A stretch of 22,205 nt of DNA from Gnetum montanum (Eukaryota > Streptophyta > Gnetopsida > Gnetales > Gnetaceae). The DNA lies in assembly GCA_015680685.1 (NCBI GenBank), contig MNCI01018262.1, positions 154,766 through 176,970 on the forward strand, written 5' to 3'. The translations under genes were made by a program, and so were the position numbers. Of the stretch, positions 9,361 through 18,720 are shown one piece after another. The notes beneath the pieces are model-generated. The model saw nothing but the letters and a program-made list of their open reading frames with translations, was not told the origin of the DNA and made no database searches. Position 1 is the first letter of the stretch; the number at the start of each line of letters is the position of its first letter.

Positions 9361-9649
9361 TGATTATTCTAGCTTCAATTTTTCCTAAGCACTTTAGGAG
9401 TAACCCTCATAGGATTGTCAACATAATGTCTTATCACCTATAATGACATACTACTTTGATTGCTTGCGAATGGTGTCCTTCTAAGAAGTAGTCAAGCCCT
9501 GTGAGGATTCACCATGCATAAGGTAAAATTTGATATTGTCATACCACTCAGAAGGAGTAGTATAAATGATGGCCATAAAGGTATCCCCAATGTTCTATGT
9601 GATGGGAGTAGCGTAGTTAATAGTTAAGGTGGGTAACTTGCTAAACACA

Positions 9650-10060
9650 TTTGGCGTCACACTAAGGGATATTGTTGCAATTGCATCAGCTATGGCATTT
9701 TCATGTTGAGGTATGTGTTGGATATCAATGTCTATGAATTATTATAATAATTTCTTTCCTAAGTCACAGTAAGGTTGTAAGTGCTTAGCTTTGCATGCAT
9801 AGACTTTAGTTACTTGATTAACCACGAGTTGTGAATCACCTTTAATGGCTAGGAATCTAATTCCTAGGTCATGAGTTACCATCATCCCTCTGATCAAAAC
9901 CTCATATTTTGCTATATTTTTGGTACATGGGAATCTAAAATGATAGGAAAAGGGTTGGATTTCACTAGATGGGAATGTTATGATGGCATTAGCACTAGCC
10001 CCATGGGTGGTTGAAGCTTCATTGAAGTTCATGACTACCTCATAACCCTTAAGCACTTGG
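9650..10060 (-). pseudogene. Copy D: archaeal-type RNase H (Tat-specific)
   Basis: The open stretch 9742-10056 contains FPCTKNIAKYEVLIRG, GDSQLVVNQV and CKAKHLQPYC, and it continues after stops to HIPQHENAIADAIA. This is the second RNase H acquired by Tat elements. Two catalytic positions are altered: the first acidic site reads NFNEA where FDGA is usual, and the Glu site reads AKYE where AEYE is usual. The Asp of GDSQLV is kept. Confidence 0.8.
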
Positions 10061-10212
10061 CTAACTGTGTTAATGTGCTCATTTGGGAACTTAAGATCTA
10101 TGGCTACTTGGTTATAAACAGGTGAAACTGTGAGTTGTACTACTATAGCTTGACCTTTTATTGAGGATTGAGAGATGTAATGGAGGTCAAACTCTATGGT
10201 TATGGCTTTTCA

Positions 10213-10560
10213 TTAGGTTATACAACTACTTTCATAGATGTTGGTCATTATGGCTCTGAGTATGTTATCCTTGTAAATTATTTTTACTTGGCTTCTGAAG
10301 AGGTAGTGTCTCCATTTCTTCAAAGAGAAGACTAGTGCTAGACAATGCTTCTTCACTTTAGTGTATTGGGTCTCATGGGCTACTAACATATGGCTAAGGT
10401 AGTATACAGGCATTTATGCTCCATCATCATGTTTCTAACAGAGTAGAGAGGCAATGGATCTATTAGAAATGGTGAGATAAATGTAAAATGGTTTACCCTT
10501 TTGTGGAGGATAGATTGTAGGTAGCTATGTTAATTCTTGCTTAAGATTTTCAAAGGCTTC
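10213..10560 (-). pseudogene. Copy D: retroviral-type RNase H
   Basis: The minus-strand stretch includes QEAFENLKQEL, KGKPFYIYLTIS, MPVYYLSHML and KKWRHYLFRSQVKII. As is usual for the Tat lineage, the first catalytic Asp is absent from the FYIYL strand. Stops separate the blocks. Confidence 0.75.
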
Positions 10561-11345
10561 TTGGCATTAAGCCATCCACTCATAGTGAACTTCTTTCTTA
10601 AGCAAGTGGTGCATGGGATGTAACTTATCTGTAAGCCTAGTGATAAACCTATGAATAAACTATAGTCTATCTTGTAATCCCTAAATCTCTTTAAGGTTGG
10701 TAGGTTCTTCCAATTTGGATATGACCTAAACCTTATTAGGATCTATGTGTATCCCTACCTTAGAGACTACAAAGCTAAGCATCTTACTAGTCTTAACACC
10801 AAAGACACACTTCTTATGATTTAGCCTAAGCTCATATTTGAGGCATCATTTAAGCACAATATCTAGGTCATTGGCATGTTCATTGGCTATTTTAGACTTC
10901 ACGACTATATCATCTACATAATCATTAAGCAAACCTAACATGTAATCATTGAAGATATAGGTCATGGCTCTCTAGTGTGTCATGTTCGGTTGTAGTATCG
11001 ATAATTTGGTTATATCTAGAAAATCCATCCATAAAGGACAACAAGTCATGTTCGGTTGTAGTATCGATAAGTTGATTAATACTAGGAAAAGGAAAGTCAT
11101 CCTTGATAGTGGCTTTATTTATGTTGCGAAAATCAATGCAAATATGAATACTACCATTTTTTGTAGGGACTACCACTATGTTGGATACCCATTCTACATA
11201 ATTGACAGCCCTAATGAAACCTGCTTTGTAGAGGTTTGAGATTTCATCGCAAATTTCCAAGGCCAAATTAGGTCTAGTCTTGCACACATTTTGCTTAACT
11301 AGTCTAATGCTAGGATCCAATATGATGTTGTGCTGGACTAGATGT
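10560..11345 (-). pseudogene. Copy D: reverse transcriptase with deletion and duplication
   Basis: It starts DPSIRLVKQ, then gives the fingers/palm sequence NGSIHICIDFRNINKAT and DDFPFPSINQLID (11000-11320), FMDGFSRYNQI, and the YVDD catalytic box (complement of 10909-10920), followed by LRLNHKKCVFGV. The block that should connect FSRYNQI to the RAMT motif (about 35 residues, the ITPWG...PFGL..A region) is missing. A second copy of IIDTTTEHD occupies its place. Confidence 0.78.
10979..11076. repeat. Local tandem duplication in copy D RT
   Basis: GTCATGTTCGGTTGTAGTAT plus CGATAA-TTG occurs at about 10979-11008 and again at about 11046-11076, 67 bp apart and almost identical. It explains the repeated IDTTTEHD peptide and sits at the deletion in RT. 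Confidence 0.85.
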
Positions 11346-11690
11346 GGGTCTAAGCTTGAAAAATCTTCATATGACTAGGCAAATGCCTTAATTTTTTTTT
11401 GTAAGACTTCAATGATGTCTTTGGCACATTGAGGCTCTAGTGAGGAACTTAGTTTAAGGGTTTTCTCCTCACCACTATGTGTTGTGATAGGAACCTCAAC
11501 TAGAGGGTCTTCAATTATTTCTCCTACTTCTAAGTCAAGGGTTTTGGCTAGGTTTTAAGGCCATTCTAGAGGTTTCTCTATTGAGGCTATGTGGTCTACA
11601 AGACTCTCAAGCTCAAAATCTAGGTAATCATAGTCGATACATTGTTTAATATCACCGTGAGGTCCATGTAGACACAAAGGCAAACTAATT

Positions 11691-12412
11691 TGCTCCCAAG
11701 TACCCATACTTCAATCTCACACATCAGCCAAAATCATATTAAGTGTCACTTGGGTAAAAGTGAATAAATAATGTTAAAATGCCATAAAACATATGTAAAT
11801 TTAACGTAATCAAGGCCATCCAAGATCATTAATGAGATAAAGTTAATTCAGAAAAGTGTAATAGAGGCAAACAAAAGTCACATAAATGAAAAACAAGGGG
11901 AACTATAAGGAGTAAGGCTACAAATGATCAATAAAGGTCACAATTTTTCTAGTTTTAGGCCATAGCAGGCCACGATGCTAGTTTATAGTCTTAGTGGACT
12001 ATGATGACAGTTTAAGGCCTTAGTGGGCCATGGTCATATGGTGTCAAGTGGTGGTCAAGGAAGGTCAAATCCCACTATTTAATACCATTTAAAGGCCAAA
12101 AAAGACAAATAGATATGTAATAAGACAAATAATGAACATATAGGGCTATATAGAGGCCATAAAAGGTGAACCATGTCCATAAGGCAATATAAGTCTAAAA
12201 AACAAGTCAAAACATTACATAAAAAATCAAAAATCAAGTAAAATAGGTCATATATGATAGAATTTAGTTAATATAGGTCAAAATGGTTAAGTTTTGCTAG
12301 TTTTAGGCCTTATTGGGCCATGTTTTGAGGCTACAAGGCTATTAGGTAAGTTTAGGCATCAATTAGGGCTATTTTTGGGCTATCTAGACCTAAAAATTAA
12401 GTGCCTTGAGGC
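11691..12412. repeat. Non-coding stretch with right-hand 31-bp minirepeat block
   Basis: No coding signal is visible. 11935-12034 is the direct counterpart of 8175-8275 (AGGTCACAAT, CTAGTTTTAGGCC, TTTAAGGCCTTAGTGGGCC). One further unit lies at 12294-12325 (GCTAGTTTTAGGCC..GGGCCATG). The rest is AT-rich with many short AGGTCA/AGGCCA-like words. Confidence 0.6.
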
Positions 12413-13935
12413 TTCCACGCAGGGCTCAACGTGGAAACAAGGACCCTTATTGTGGAGACCAAGGAAATATATTTTGGGATGTTCAGAGGTCCAAAATTGA
12501 GGTCTCGAGACCTCCCAAGGCAACATAGGGTTAGATCCATCAAAATTGAGCTCCCTAGATGTCTATAAAGGCAAAAAAGCTAGTTCTAAAGCCTTCCCCC
12601 CTTGTTTCCATGTTAGTTAGTGTGGAAAAGAGGGGTGTTAGCATGGGGAACCAAAATCCAAGGGAAAATAAAGACAAAAATCGTCAAACATGTGCCTGGA
12701 GCCCAAATCTGAAACTTGTGCATCTCCTGGCTTTATTCCAAGGCAATTCAATGCCATTTTAAGTGTCAATAGATGTTGAAATGACCCCCCCCTTTTCCAT
12801 GCTAGGTATAGTATCCTTAGCATGGAAAAATAGAGAGACACTTATTTAATGAATTTAGAATGGTTTTGAGGCACTTTGAACAGGTTTCTAGGCCCTTAGG
12901 GCTATAGACTTCGATTTTGGAAGTTTCTAGCTAATTTTGGGCATGTTTGACTATTGTTTAAGGGAACTTAAGGTCTTCCTCGTCCTGACTCCCCACACCC
13001 CCCTTGTTTCCACGTTGGGGGAGTTACTCCAGCATGGAAGAATGGGGGGATGGGTTTTGGAGGTTGGGACAAAGCTAGACAAGTAAAATCTTGAGGTTGT
13101 GAGGTCTTGGGCTTCTCCAGCAAAGATCTTTGATTTATGGGAGTGTCATCTTGTCTCCAAAAGTAGAAAAGCAACTTCCCCCCATGTTTTCATATTGGTG
13201 AAGTTACTTTGGCTTGGAAGAAGCAAGAATTCTAGATCTAGGCCAATTCGGGTCATAATTGGCTATGCATCTTACCTTGTGGAATTGTCAAGGTCAAGGG
13301 CTATGGATCCATGTCAAAATTTGATAGTTTTGAAAATTATTAAGTGGGTTTTTGGCTTCCTCCCTTTCTTCCATGCTAGGGATAGAAAGCTCAATGTGGA
13401 AAGTAAGGCGGAATGAATTTTTGACCAAATTTGACCTCAATCAACTTTGCATGTCAACCTCTAGGGCTACTAGGGTTAAGGACTAGGGTCTGGTATTAGG
13501 TTTTGGAAATTTTGAGCATATCTAAGTGTTTTTTGAACTTGCCCCCTTCTTTCAACATTGAGGATGGAGAGCTCTGCATCAAAAATAAAGGGGAATGGAT
13601 TTTTGACCAATTTTAACTTTAATCGATCATGCATGTTAGCCTTTGGGACTGTCGGGGATGAGGACTAAGGTTTGAAGCCAAAACTATTCATTTTATAGGT
13701 TTTTAAAGTGGTTTATGGACTCCCTTGCAGCCCCCCCTCTTTCCATGCTAGAGCTTCCATGCTAAGTGTGGAAAAATGGGGGAAAGGCTTTTGATACTTT
13801 ATTGTCACTTTTGGTCATGCATGTGGGGTACTAAGGTTGTTGGCAACGACTGTTGCTACTTGATGTTAAAATTTCATTGTTTCAAGGTTGATAAGGCATT
13901 TTTTGAAATTCCCCTCTTTTTCCACACTAGGGCTT
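12413..13935. repeat. Degenerate palindrome-bearing tandem array (about 180-190 bp period)
   Basis: Nine cores related to TTCCATGCTAGG start at 12413, 12606, 12795, 13008, 13189, 13369, 13551, 13741 and 13920. The spacings are 193, 189, 213, 181, 180, 182, 190 and 179 bp. Most cores are followed 10-25 bases later by a complementary arm such as AGCATGGAA or GTGTGGAA, giving hairpins flanked by a C run before and a G run after. Downstream parts of units also agree, for example TTTTGACCAA..TT..ACCT..ATC and GCATGTTAGCCT. Short ORFs here are by-products. The array ends at the copy C insertion. Confidence 0.8.
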
Positions 13936-13940
13936 TGATG

Positions 13941-14145
13941 AGAGCGGTTACTCTAGCGATTTATTCTAATTATTAGCGCAGTTACTCTAGCTATTTATTC
14001 TAATTATTAGAGTAGTTACTCTAGTGATTTATTCTAATTATTAGAGCAGTTAATCTAGTGGTTTATTCTAATTATTAGAGTAGTTACTGTAGTGGTTTAT
14101 TCTAATTATTAGAGTGGTTACTCTAATTATTAGAGTAGTTTCTCC
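13941..14145. repeat. 34-bp tandem array in copy C U3
   Basis: TTACTCTAG-like cores recur at 13948, 13982, 14016, 14050, 14084 and 14118, always 34 bp apart, followed by TTTATTCTAATTATTAGAG. The junction of adjacent units is nearly palindromic (ATTAGAGTAGTTACTCTAAT). There are six units plus a partial one, ending just upstream of the TATA-like box. It is absent from the copy B LTR. Confidence 0.9.
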
Positions 14146-14151
14146 CAAGCC

Positions 14152-14159
14152 CATAAATA
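14152..14159 (+). promoter_or_regulatory. TATA-like box, copy C LTR
   Basis: CATAAATA lies directly downstream of the 34-bp array and corresponds to CTATAAATA of copy B. Confidence 0.5.
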
Positions 14160-14334
14160 CAGTGCCCAAGCACACAATTGAGGAAAAAAAAGAAAGTCTT
14201 TTAGCAGTCAAGTAGTGAAACTCTTGTAGTCTGTTTGAAAGTTAGAGTATTTTCCAAGTGCTTGCAATAGGAGGTCTAAGTGTGGATGGATATTTATTCA
14301 AGCATTATGTACCTGAGCACACCTTGTGTACGGC

Positions 14335-14340
14335 AATAAA
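14335..14340 (+). terminator. Polyadenylation signal, copy C LTR
   Basis: AATAAA lies about 180 bases after the TATA-like box, at a suitable distance to end R. Copy B has the decayed form CATAAA at the same place. Confidence 0.45.
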
Positions 14341-14427
14341 GATGAGCTCTTTGATTCATCCTTGCAGCACTTGAGATTTTTTTTCTTACTCATTTCTTTT
14401 ATTTTATTTTCTTATGCTGTTATTTTA

Positions 14428-14428
14428 N
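14428..14428. other. Single N at a lost segment in copy C LTR
   Basis: Sequence left of the N aligns with copy B up to about 4200, and sequence right of it resumes at about 4359. About 150 bp is therefore absent exactly at the N, which suggests a collapsed assembly gap rather than one uncertain base. Confidence 0.6.
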
Positions 14429-14741
14429 CGAATGGATGCTGGTGTTAGGATTAGTTAGAAATTGGTTAATGAGTTGTTAAGTTAAATTAGTCACTTAGTT
14501 ACCTCTCTCCTTCCCTACTAGCGTAGGACATAAAAACATAAAAGCTAGATAAATCATATGCCTCAAGGTTACTTAACCATACAATTGTAAAATATAGGTA
14601 AGCTTAGGAAGACAAAGATCAACCAACCTGTCCTTATTTCACAAGGGCACATAAGCACTTAGTCCTTGGAATTCGACTGAATTGTGTGTGAAAGACTCAT
14701 ATTCGTATGGTTGAGTGTAGGGGTACCTTGCCACTCATCAT

Positions 14742-14759
14742 TAGCATTGTTGTCGGGGA
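14742..14759 (+). promoter_or_regulatory. Copy C primer-binding site (tRNA-Asp)
   Basis: TAGCATTGTTGTCGGGGA matches the complement of the plant tRNA-Asp 3' end at 13 of 18 positions. All five mismatches are C-to-T or G-to-A. The site sits one base after the LTR terminus. Confidence 0.85.
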
Positions 14760-14960
14760 CTTAGTTGTTTATGCGCTAATTAGAACATAGGAAATTATTC
14801 ACATCATTGGAACGAACCCTTAGGATTGGTTGAGAAAATAATAAACAAGAATACATTGCACACTAAACAGATAAGTATGTCTCCTTCTTTGTACCAATGT
14901 GCCTCATGGCCTAAGTCTGAAACAAGAAACAGTCGGTGGCGTAATACACATAACGTTAAT
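14760..14960 (+). other. Copy C leader
   Basis: Untranslated leader up to the conserved Gag N-terminal region. ATG 14884 (MSPSLYQ) is a candidate start, but its frame is soon broken. No other signal is seen. Confidence 0.5.
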
Positions 14961-15426
14961 TCACCAGTCCCTTAACAAGTTTGAATGGTATATATTCATC
15001 CCAATGAGTATATACCAGAATTCATCTTTATCCTCCATCAAGATGAACAACTATGTTGGCGATACTTACACATAGTGTTACCTCCTAATCGTTCAGTTCT
15101 GAGCATGCTTCTTCATGCTCTCACACGAATTGGCATGCCACACTTACACGTAGAATATGTTGTGCAAGAGCATGACTCAAGATAATACCATCCCACAAAG
15201 GCACCATGTTAAAGGGACTTGTAACAGGAGAGACATCATAAGTCTTTGAAGAATAAGTGGTCCCAAGATGCCCCACATGTCTTAAGGAAAAATGAGGGTG
15301 GTGAACCTACCTTAGGCAGTTGGTCACACGACAATATTCCTCCCCTTGACTTTGGCCAAGGGGTTGTGTATCAAAACCTTCATTCCACTATTCATAACCT
15401 AGGTTTTGATACCCAAGGCACAAAGG

Positions 15427-15760
15427 GTTCAAAGAAGGGACACGAACTCATGATAAAGGTGGATACTTTGATTGCAATCACGATCAAGGCTAAGACTGTA
15501 GAAGAGAAGGTAGCAGACACCGTCATGATGATGGTTCTCCTTCTTCTCCTTCATCATCTCCTTCACCCTCTCCTTCAATATCTGGATGTAGTCATAAAGG
15601 AAATGATCATGGGGATAAAGGTAGGCAAAGTGAAAGTCATAGACGAAACAACCAAGAAAGGGGACAAGGGCACTCTAGAGAGTCACGACATAGAAGAAGG
15701 GAGAATAGGGAACAATGTAGGCATCATAGACACCATGGATGAGATGATCACAATGGACCT
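15427..15760 (+). other. Copy C: Ser/Pro run then Arg-His-rich Gag segment
   Basis: In the gag frame (GAT 15530, the same phase as the capsid domain at 15851) a run of Ser and Pro at 15536-15586 is followed by about 50 residues rich in Arg, His, Glu and Gly, including RESRHRRRENREQ. The 172-codon ORF at 15246-15764 reads gag only in its first third; the rest is a shadow frame of this segment. Confidence 0.65.
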
Positions 15761-16098
15761 CTAGTTGCTACTTGAAGTATGTTAGACATAACTGAGGCTG
15801 TTAAAATTCCAATAAGGCATTAGAAAGATAGTAGGATAAAGAGATTAGATATGAACAATATCCCACAATTTGAAGGGGGATACAACGTTGATCCTCAAAA
15901 TCATTTACAAGCATTCCATGACATGTGTGCGTTACAAAACATAGAGAATGAATGGAAAAAACTTAAGTTATTCCCGCAAACACTAGTTAAAGAAGCTGAA
16001 AACTGGTACCGGTCCTTAGAACTAGAATCTATTCGTAGATGGAGTACTATGTTAGAATTATTCAACGATAAGTACCAAACGTACTCCTGAGTGTCTAA

Positions 16099-16099
16099 N
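16099..16099. other. Single N at a lost segment in copy C gag
   Basis: Left of the N aligns with copy A to about 1530 and right of it resumes at about 1909. Roughly 380 bp present in copies A and B is absent exactly here. A collapsed assembly gap is likely. Confidence 0.65.
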
Positions 16100-17019
16100 T
16101 CCTATCCAAAAGATGACATTAGAAGTTTCGACAAAGGTAGACCAAATGTGGGATTCCCTAGACAATAGATTTTAAACTGTTCTTAAAATAGTAGAGGAGT
16201 CTAGAGAGCAAGGTAGTGATCGCAAAAAAAGAAAAAAGAGAGAAGCTAAACATGCACGTAGCAAGGGTAAGGGCAAAGTTGCCATCATTGAAGAGGTTGT
16301 GGATTTGAAAGCAGAAAATGATAGTGGATGTGAGATATGTCAATATGACCATCCTAAGGGATGTTTCCCTATAATCTCACATCTGTAGGAGTCTAGGGTG
16401 TATGCACTCAACCCACAATTGAACAAATGGCAAACACCCCGAAGGTTACCTTATCCTCAAGGTAACCCAAGGTACTTCCACCAACACTTAACGTATTATC
16501 CCAGTGGAACTCCACCACAAGAAATTGAGCAATATTAATAGTGGCAATATCCATAATCATGGGAAATGCCACCACCAAGGCAACAGTATTGTTATTGACA
16601 ACCTAACCCATATGGATATTACGTGCAATAGCCAATCTCCCCACATGACTCTACTGGTCGTGTCACTCCTCAACCTTACTACCAAGCTCATGAGTATTAT
16701 GGGACTCCCTCTTCTAGAGGCAATATTCCACAAGCATATCATCCTTCTCATCCGACTGCATCTCTTCCACCAATATCTCCACTACAACCTACTCCTGCGA
16801 TGCAAGTTGAAATCCCTACCCAGTCGTAGCAATGTAACGCCACAAGGGCTGTTAACTCTCAATCTACTATTAGTTCCAATAACCACATGAAGAAAATACC
16901 TTTCTTTAGAACCAACAGTCCAACCAAGCCCTTGCAATCACAATAAGCTAATTCATTAGATGCCTCAGTATCCATCAAAACTTCGGAGCCCCCTTCAACT
17001 CAACCACTACACTCAACAC

Positions 17020-17620
17020 ATACAATCATGCTAACACATGTTGTCATCGATTGGATTAAAGCTAGCCATCTTCCTAGGAAATTCTCTGATCCTAAGAGTC
17101 CTCTAATATACTTAAAAATTGCAAGAAATGAACTGTGTATGGCTCTTTTGGATTCACGTTCCGGTGTCAACTTGATTTCTCAAGAAATGTACAAGGCCTA
17201 GAACCTGCCTCCATTGAAAAAGAGCAACATTCATCTAGAGTTGGCTGACCATTCCATCACTGTTCCGTTGGGACTAGTGGAGTACATTGTTAGCACTGTG
17301 TGTGGGTGGTCGTACCCAGCTGACTACCTAGTGATTCAGGTAAACAACAGTAAGGGAGACTTCCTAATCATAATGGGAAGAGCATGGCTAAGCACCATCG
17401 ATGCATGCCTAGGAATCTGTAATCTTTCCCTAGAAATATCAAAGGAAAATATATTCAGAAAGATTGAGAAGAAGGAATTTCTATGCATCACATATAGTGA
17501 CACAGGGTGTAATTGTGTGCAGAGGTTATGGTTTGTGCAAAGTTTAGCATTGCCTGCATGCAATCAATGTGCACAAGTGATTAACATACAAAGATGCCTG
17601 TATGTAGCAGCCACATGATA
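17020..17620 (+). pseudogene. pol: Copy C: protease and Cys-rich module
   Basis: Aspartic protease region beginning VVIDWIKASHLP. The active-site strand reads ALLDSRSGVNLIS, where copy A has ALLDLG, so the glycine after the catalytic Asp is changed. After one stop it continues open (17214-17618) with LGLVEYIV, YPADYLVIQV and the C-terminal motif IIMGRAWLSTIDA. It then runs without a break into a Cys-rich module (about 17480-17605) with CITYSDTGCNCVQR, ACNQC and QRC, all shared with copy A. It ends at two adjacent stops after YVAAT. Confidence 0.82.
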
Positions 17621-17779
17621 GGAAGACATCCAGTGGCTGACAGCTAATCAAGAAAGCAGTTCACTCATATGCATGGAACCAACTGAGGGTTTGACTTGTG
17701 CTTACATCGATAACATAGACGCATTAGAGCAAGCCCACCACCAACTTCCAAGTCTTAACATTGAAAATATCAACTAGGG

Positions 17780-18720
17780 GAAGTTGGAAATCCCTGAGAA
17801 ATTTAAGCAGGAGCCCCTTGAGCTGAAACCATTACCCAATGGTATGGAATACACGTTCCTTAAAAACAGAAAAACAGTAATTATCAATGCTAAGCTTGCT
17901 CCTCAACAGAAAGAAGAACTACTAAAGGTAATAAATAAATGGTCAAAATCCTTCACTTGGTCATATCCTGAATTAACTAGAATAGATCCTAGGATATGCC
18001 AATATAGAATTTACACTAACCCCTCCAGGAATCCTCGAAGACAACCACATAGGCCATTATGCCCTAATCTAACACAAGGAGTCAAGGAAGAAACAAAACA
18101 GCTTCTCAAGGTTGGGTTCAGATACCCCATTGCTGATAGTGAATGGGTTAGCCCCTTAGGTATTATGCCTAAGAAGGGAGGAAAATGGAGGGTGTACATA
18201 GATTTTAGGCTACTAAATATGGTAACATTCAAAGATCACTTTCCATTTCCATTTGTCAACCAAGTCTTAGAAACCATCGTAGGGCATTGCTATTATAGTG
18301 TTCTGGATGGATATAGCGGATATAACCAAATACAAATAGCCCAGATAGACCAAGCCAAGACTACGTTCACCAATCCTTGGGGAACATTCGCATACAAACA
18401 GATGTCATTTGGCTTGTACAATGCCCCTGCAACATTTCAATGACTAGTTCTAAGCATATTCCAACAGTAGATAGGGAATGGTGTGGAGGTCTTTATGGAT
18501 GACTTCTCCACTTATGGAGCAAACTTTGATCAAGCCTTGGATCGGTTGGAGAAAGTGTTAAAAAGATGTGTAGAAACTAATTTGAGGCTCAATTAGTAGA
18601 AAAGCCATTTGATGATCCAAGAAGGCGTAGTACTAGGGCACAAAATTTTACACACAGGGATAGAGGTAGACCGCAAGAAAATTAAAATTATTCAAGGAAT
18701 TACCCGTTAATCAAAAATTG
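17780..18720 (+). pseudogene. pol: Copy C: reverse transcriptase
   Basis: Copies element RNA to DNA. The open stretch 17784-18443 (220 codons including the stop) gives the linker EIPEKFKQEPLELK, then ITR-like NPRRQPHRPL, KWRVYIDFRLLN, DHFPFPFVNQ, the first catalytic Asp in SVLDGYSGYNQI, TNPWGTFAYKQMSFGL and NAPATFQ. After TGA 18441-18443 (Arg expected) it continues with the catalytic FMDD at 18492-18503 (FMDD is the Athila-type form of YVDD) and TNLRLN, then GHKILHTGIEVDRKKI. Stops at 18468 and 18594-18599 fall at Gln and Trp positions. This is the most intact catalytic domain in the window, and its three RT aspartates are all present. Confidence 0.88.

Larger units (their letters stand above)
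8290..11690 (-). pseudogene. pol: Copy D: Tat-like Ty3/gypsy Pol remnant
   Basis: A minus-strand polyprotein reads, from right to left: an acidic linker (11345-11690, ending SYEDFSSLDP), reverse transcriptase, RNase H, a second RNase H and integrase. The extra archaeal-type RNase H after the retroviral-type one is diagnostic of the Tat lineage. No gag or protease can be seen to the right of about 11690; that side runs straight into non-coding minirepeats. Stops, frameshifts, an RT deletion and a local duplication rule out function, although the YVDD box and the integrase DDE residues survive. It is unrelated in copy history to A, B and C (different lineage, opposite strand) and lies between truncated copy B and the tandem array. 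Confidence 0.85.
13936..14740 (+). repeat. Copy C: 5' LTR (about 805 bp)
   Basis: It starts TGATGAGAGC and ends CTCATCA, giving 7-bp inverted termini. The PBS begins one base later, and the same start recurs at 22149 after a polypurine tract. The LTR holds a 34-bp tandem array in U3, a TATA-like box (14152-14159) and AATAAA (14335-14340). It aligns with the copy B LTR from about 14230 onward. About 150 bp present in copy B is missing at the N at 14428. Confidence 0.88.
14961..16900 (+). pseudogene. gag: Copy C: Athila-like Gag remnant
   Basis: The best-preserved Gag of the three. The N-terminal domain (14985-15185) has FIFILHQDEQLCWR and VEYVVQEHD. A block with DNIPPLDFGQG and LHSTIHNLGFD follows (15246-15425), after which the frame shifts. 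Next come a Ser/Pro-rich run (15530-15590) and an Arg/His/Glu-rich stretch (15600-15750). The capsid-like domain (15780-16090) has MNNIPQFEGGY, ENWYRSLELESIRRW and LELFNDKY. The zinc knuckle at 16329-16364 is C-x2-C-x3-H-x3-C. The Gln/Pro/Tyr tail (16440-16850) keeps Gln codons at several places where copy A has stops. About 380 bp of the post-capsid region is missing at the N at 16099. Several stops and frameshifts remain, so it is non-functional. Confidence 0.87.

Noticed and set aside
8290-11690. Endogenous pararetrovirus
   Set aside because: The integrase with DDE residues and the dual RNase H identify a Tat-lineage LTR retrotransposon.
13941-14145. CRISPR-like array
   Set aside because: Units are directly abutting with no unique spacers and lie in an LTR of a plant element.
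15246-15764. 172-codon ORF as one protein
   Set aside because: Only the first part reads gag (DNIPPLDFGQG). After about 15425 the gag frame is another one, and the ORF's Leu/Met-rich tail is a shadow.
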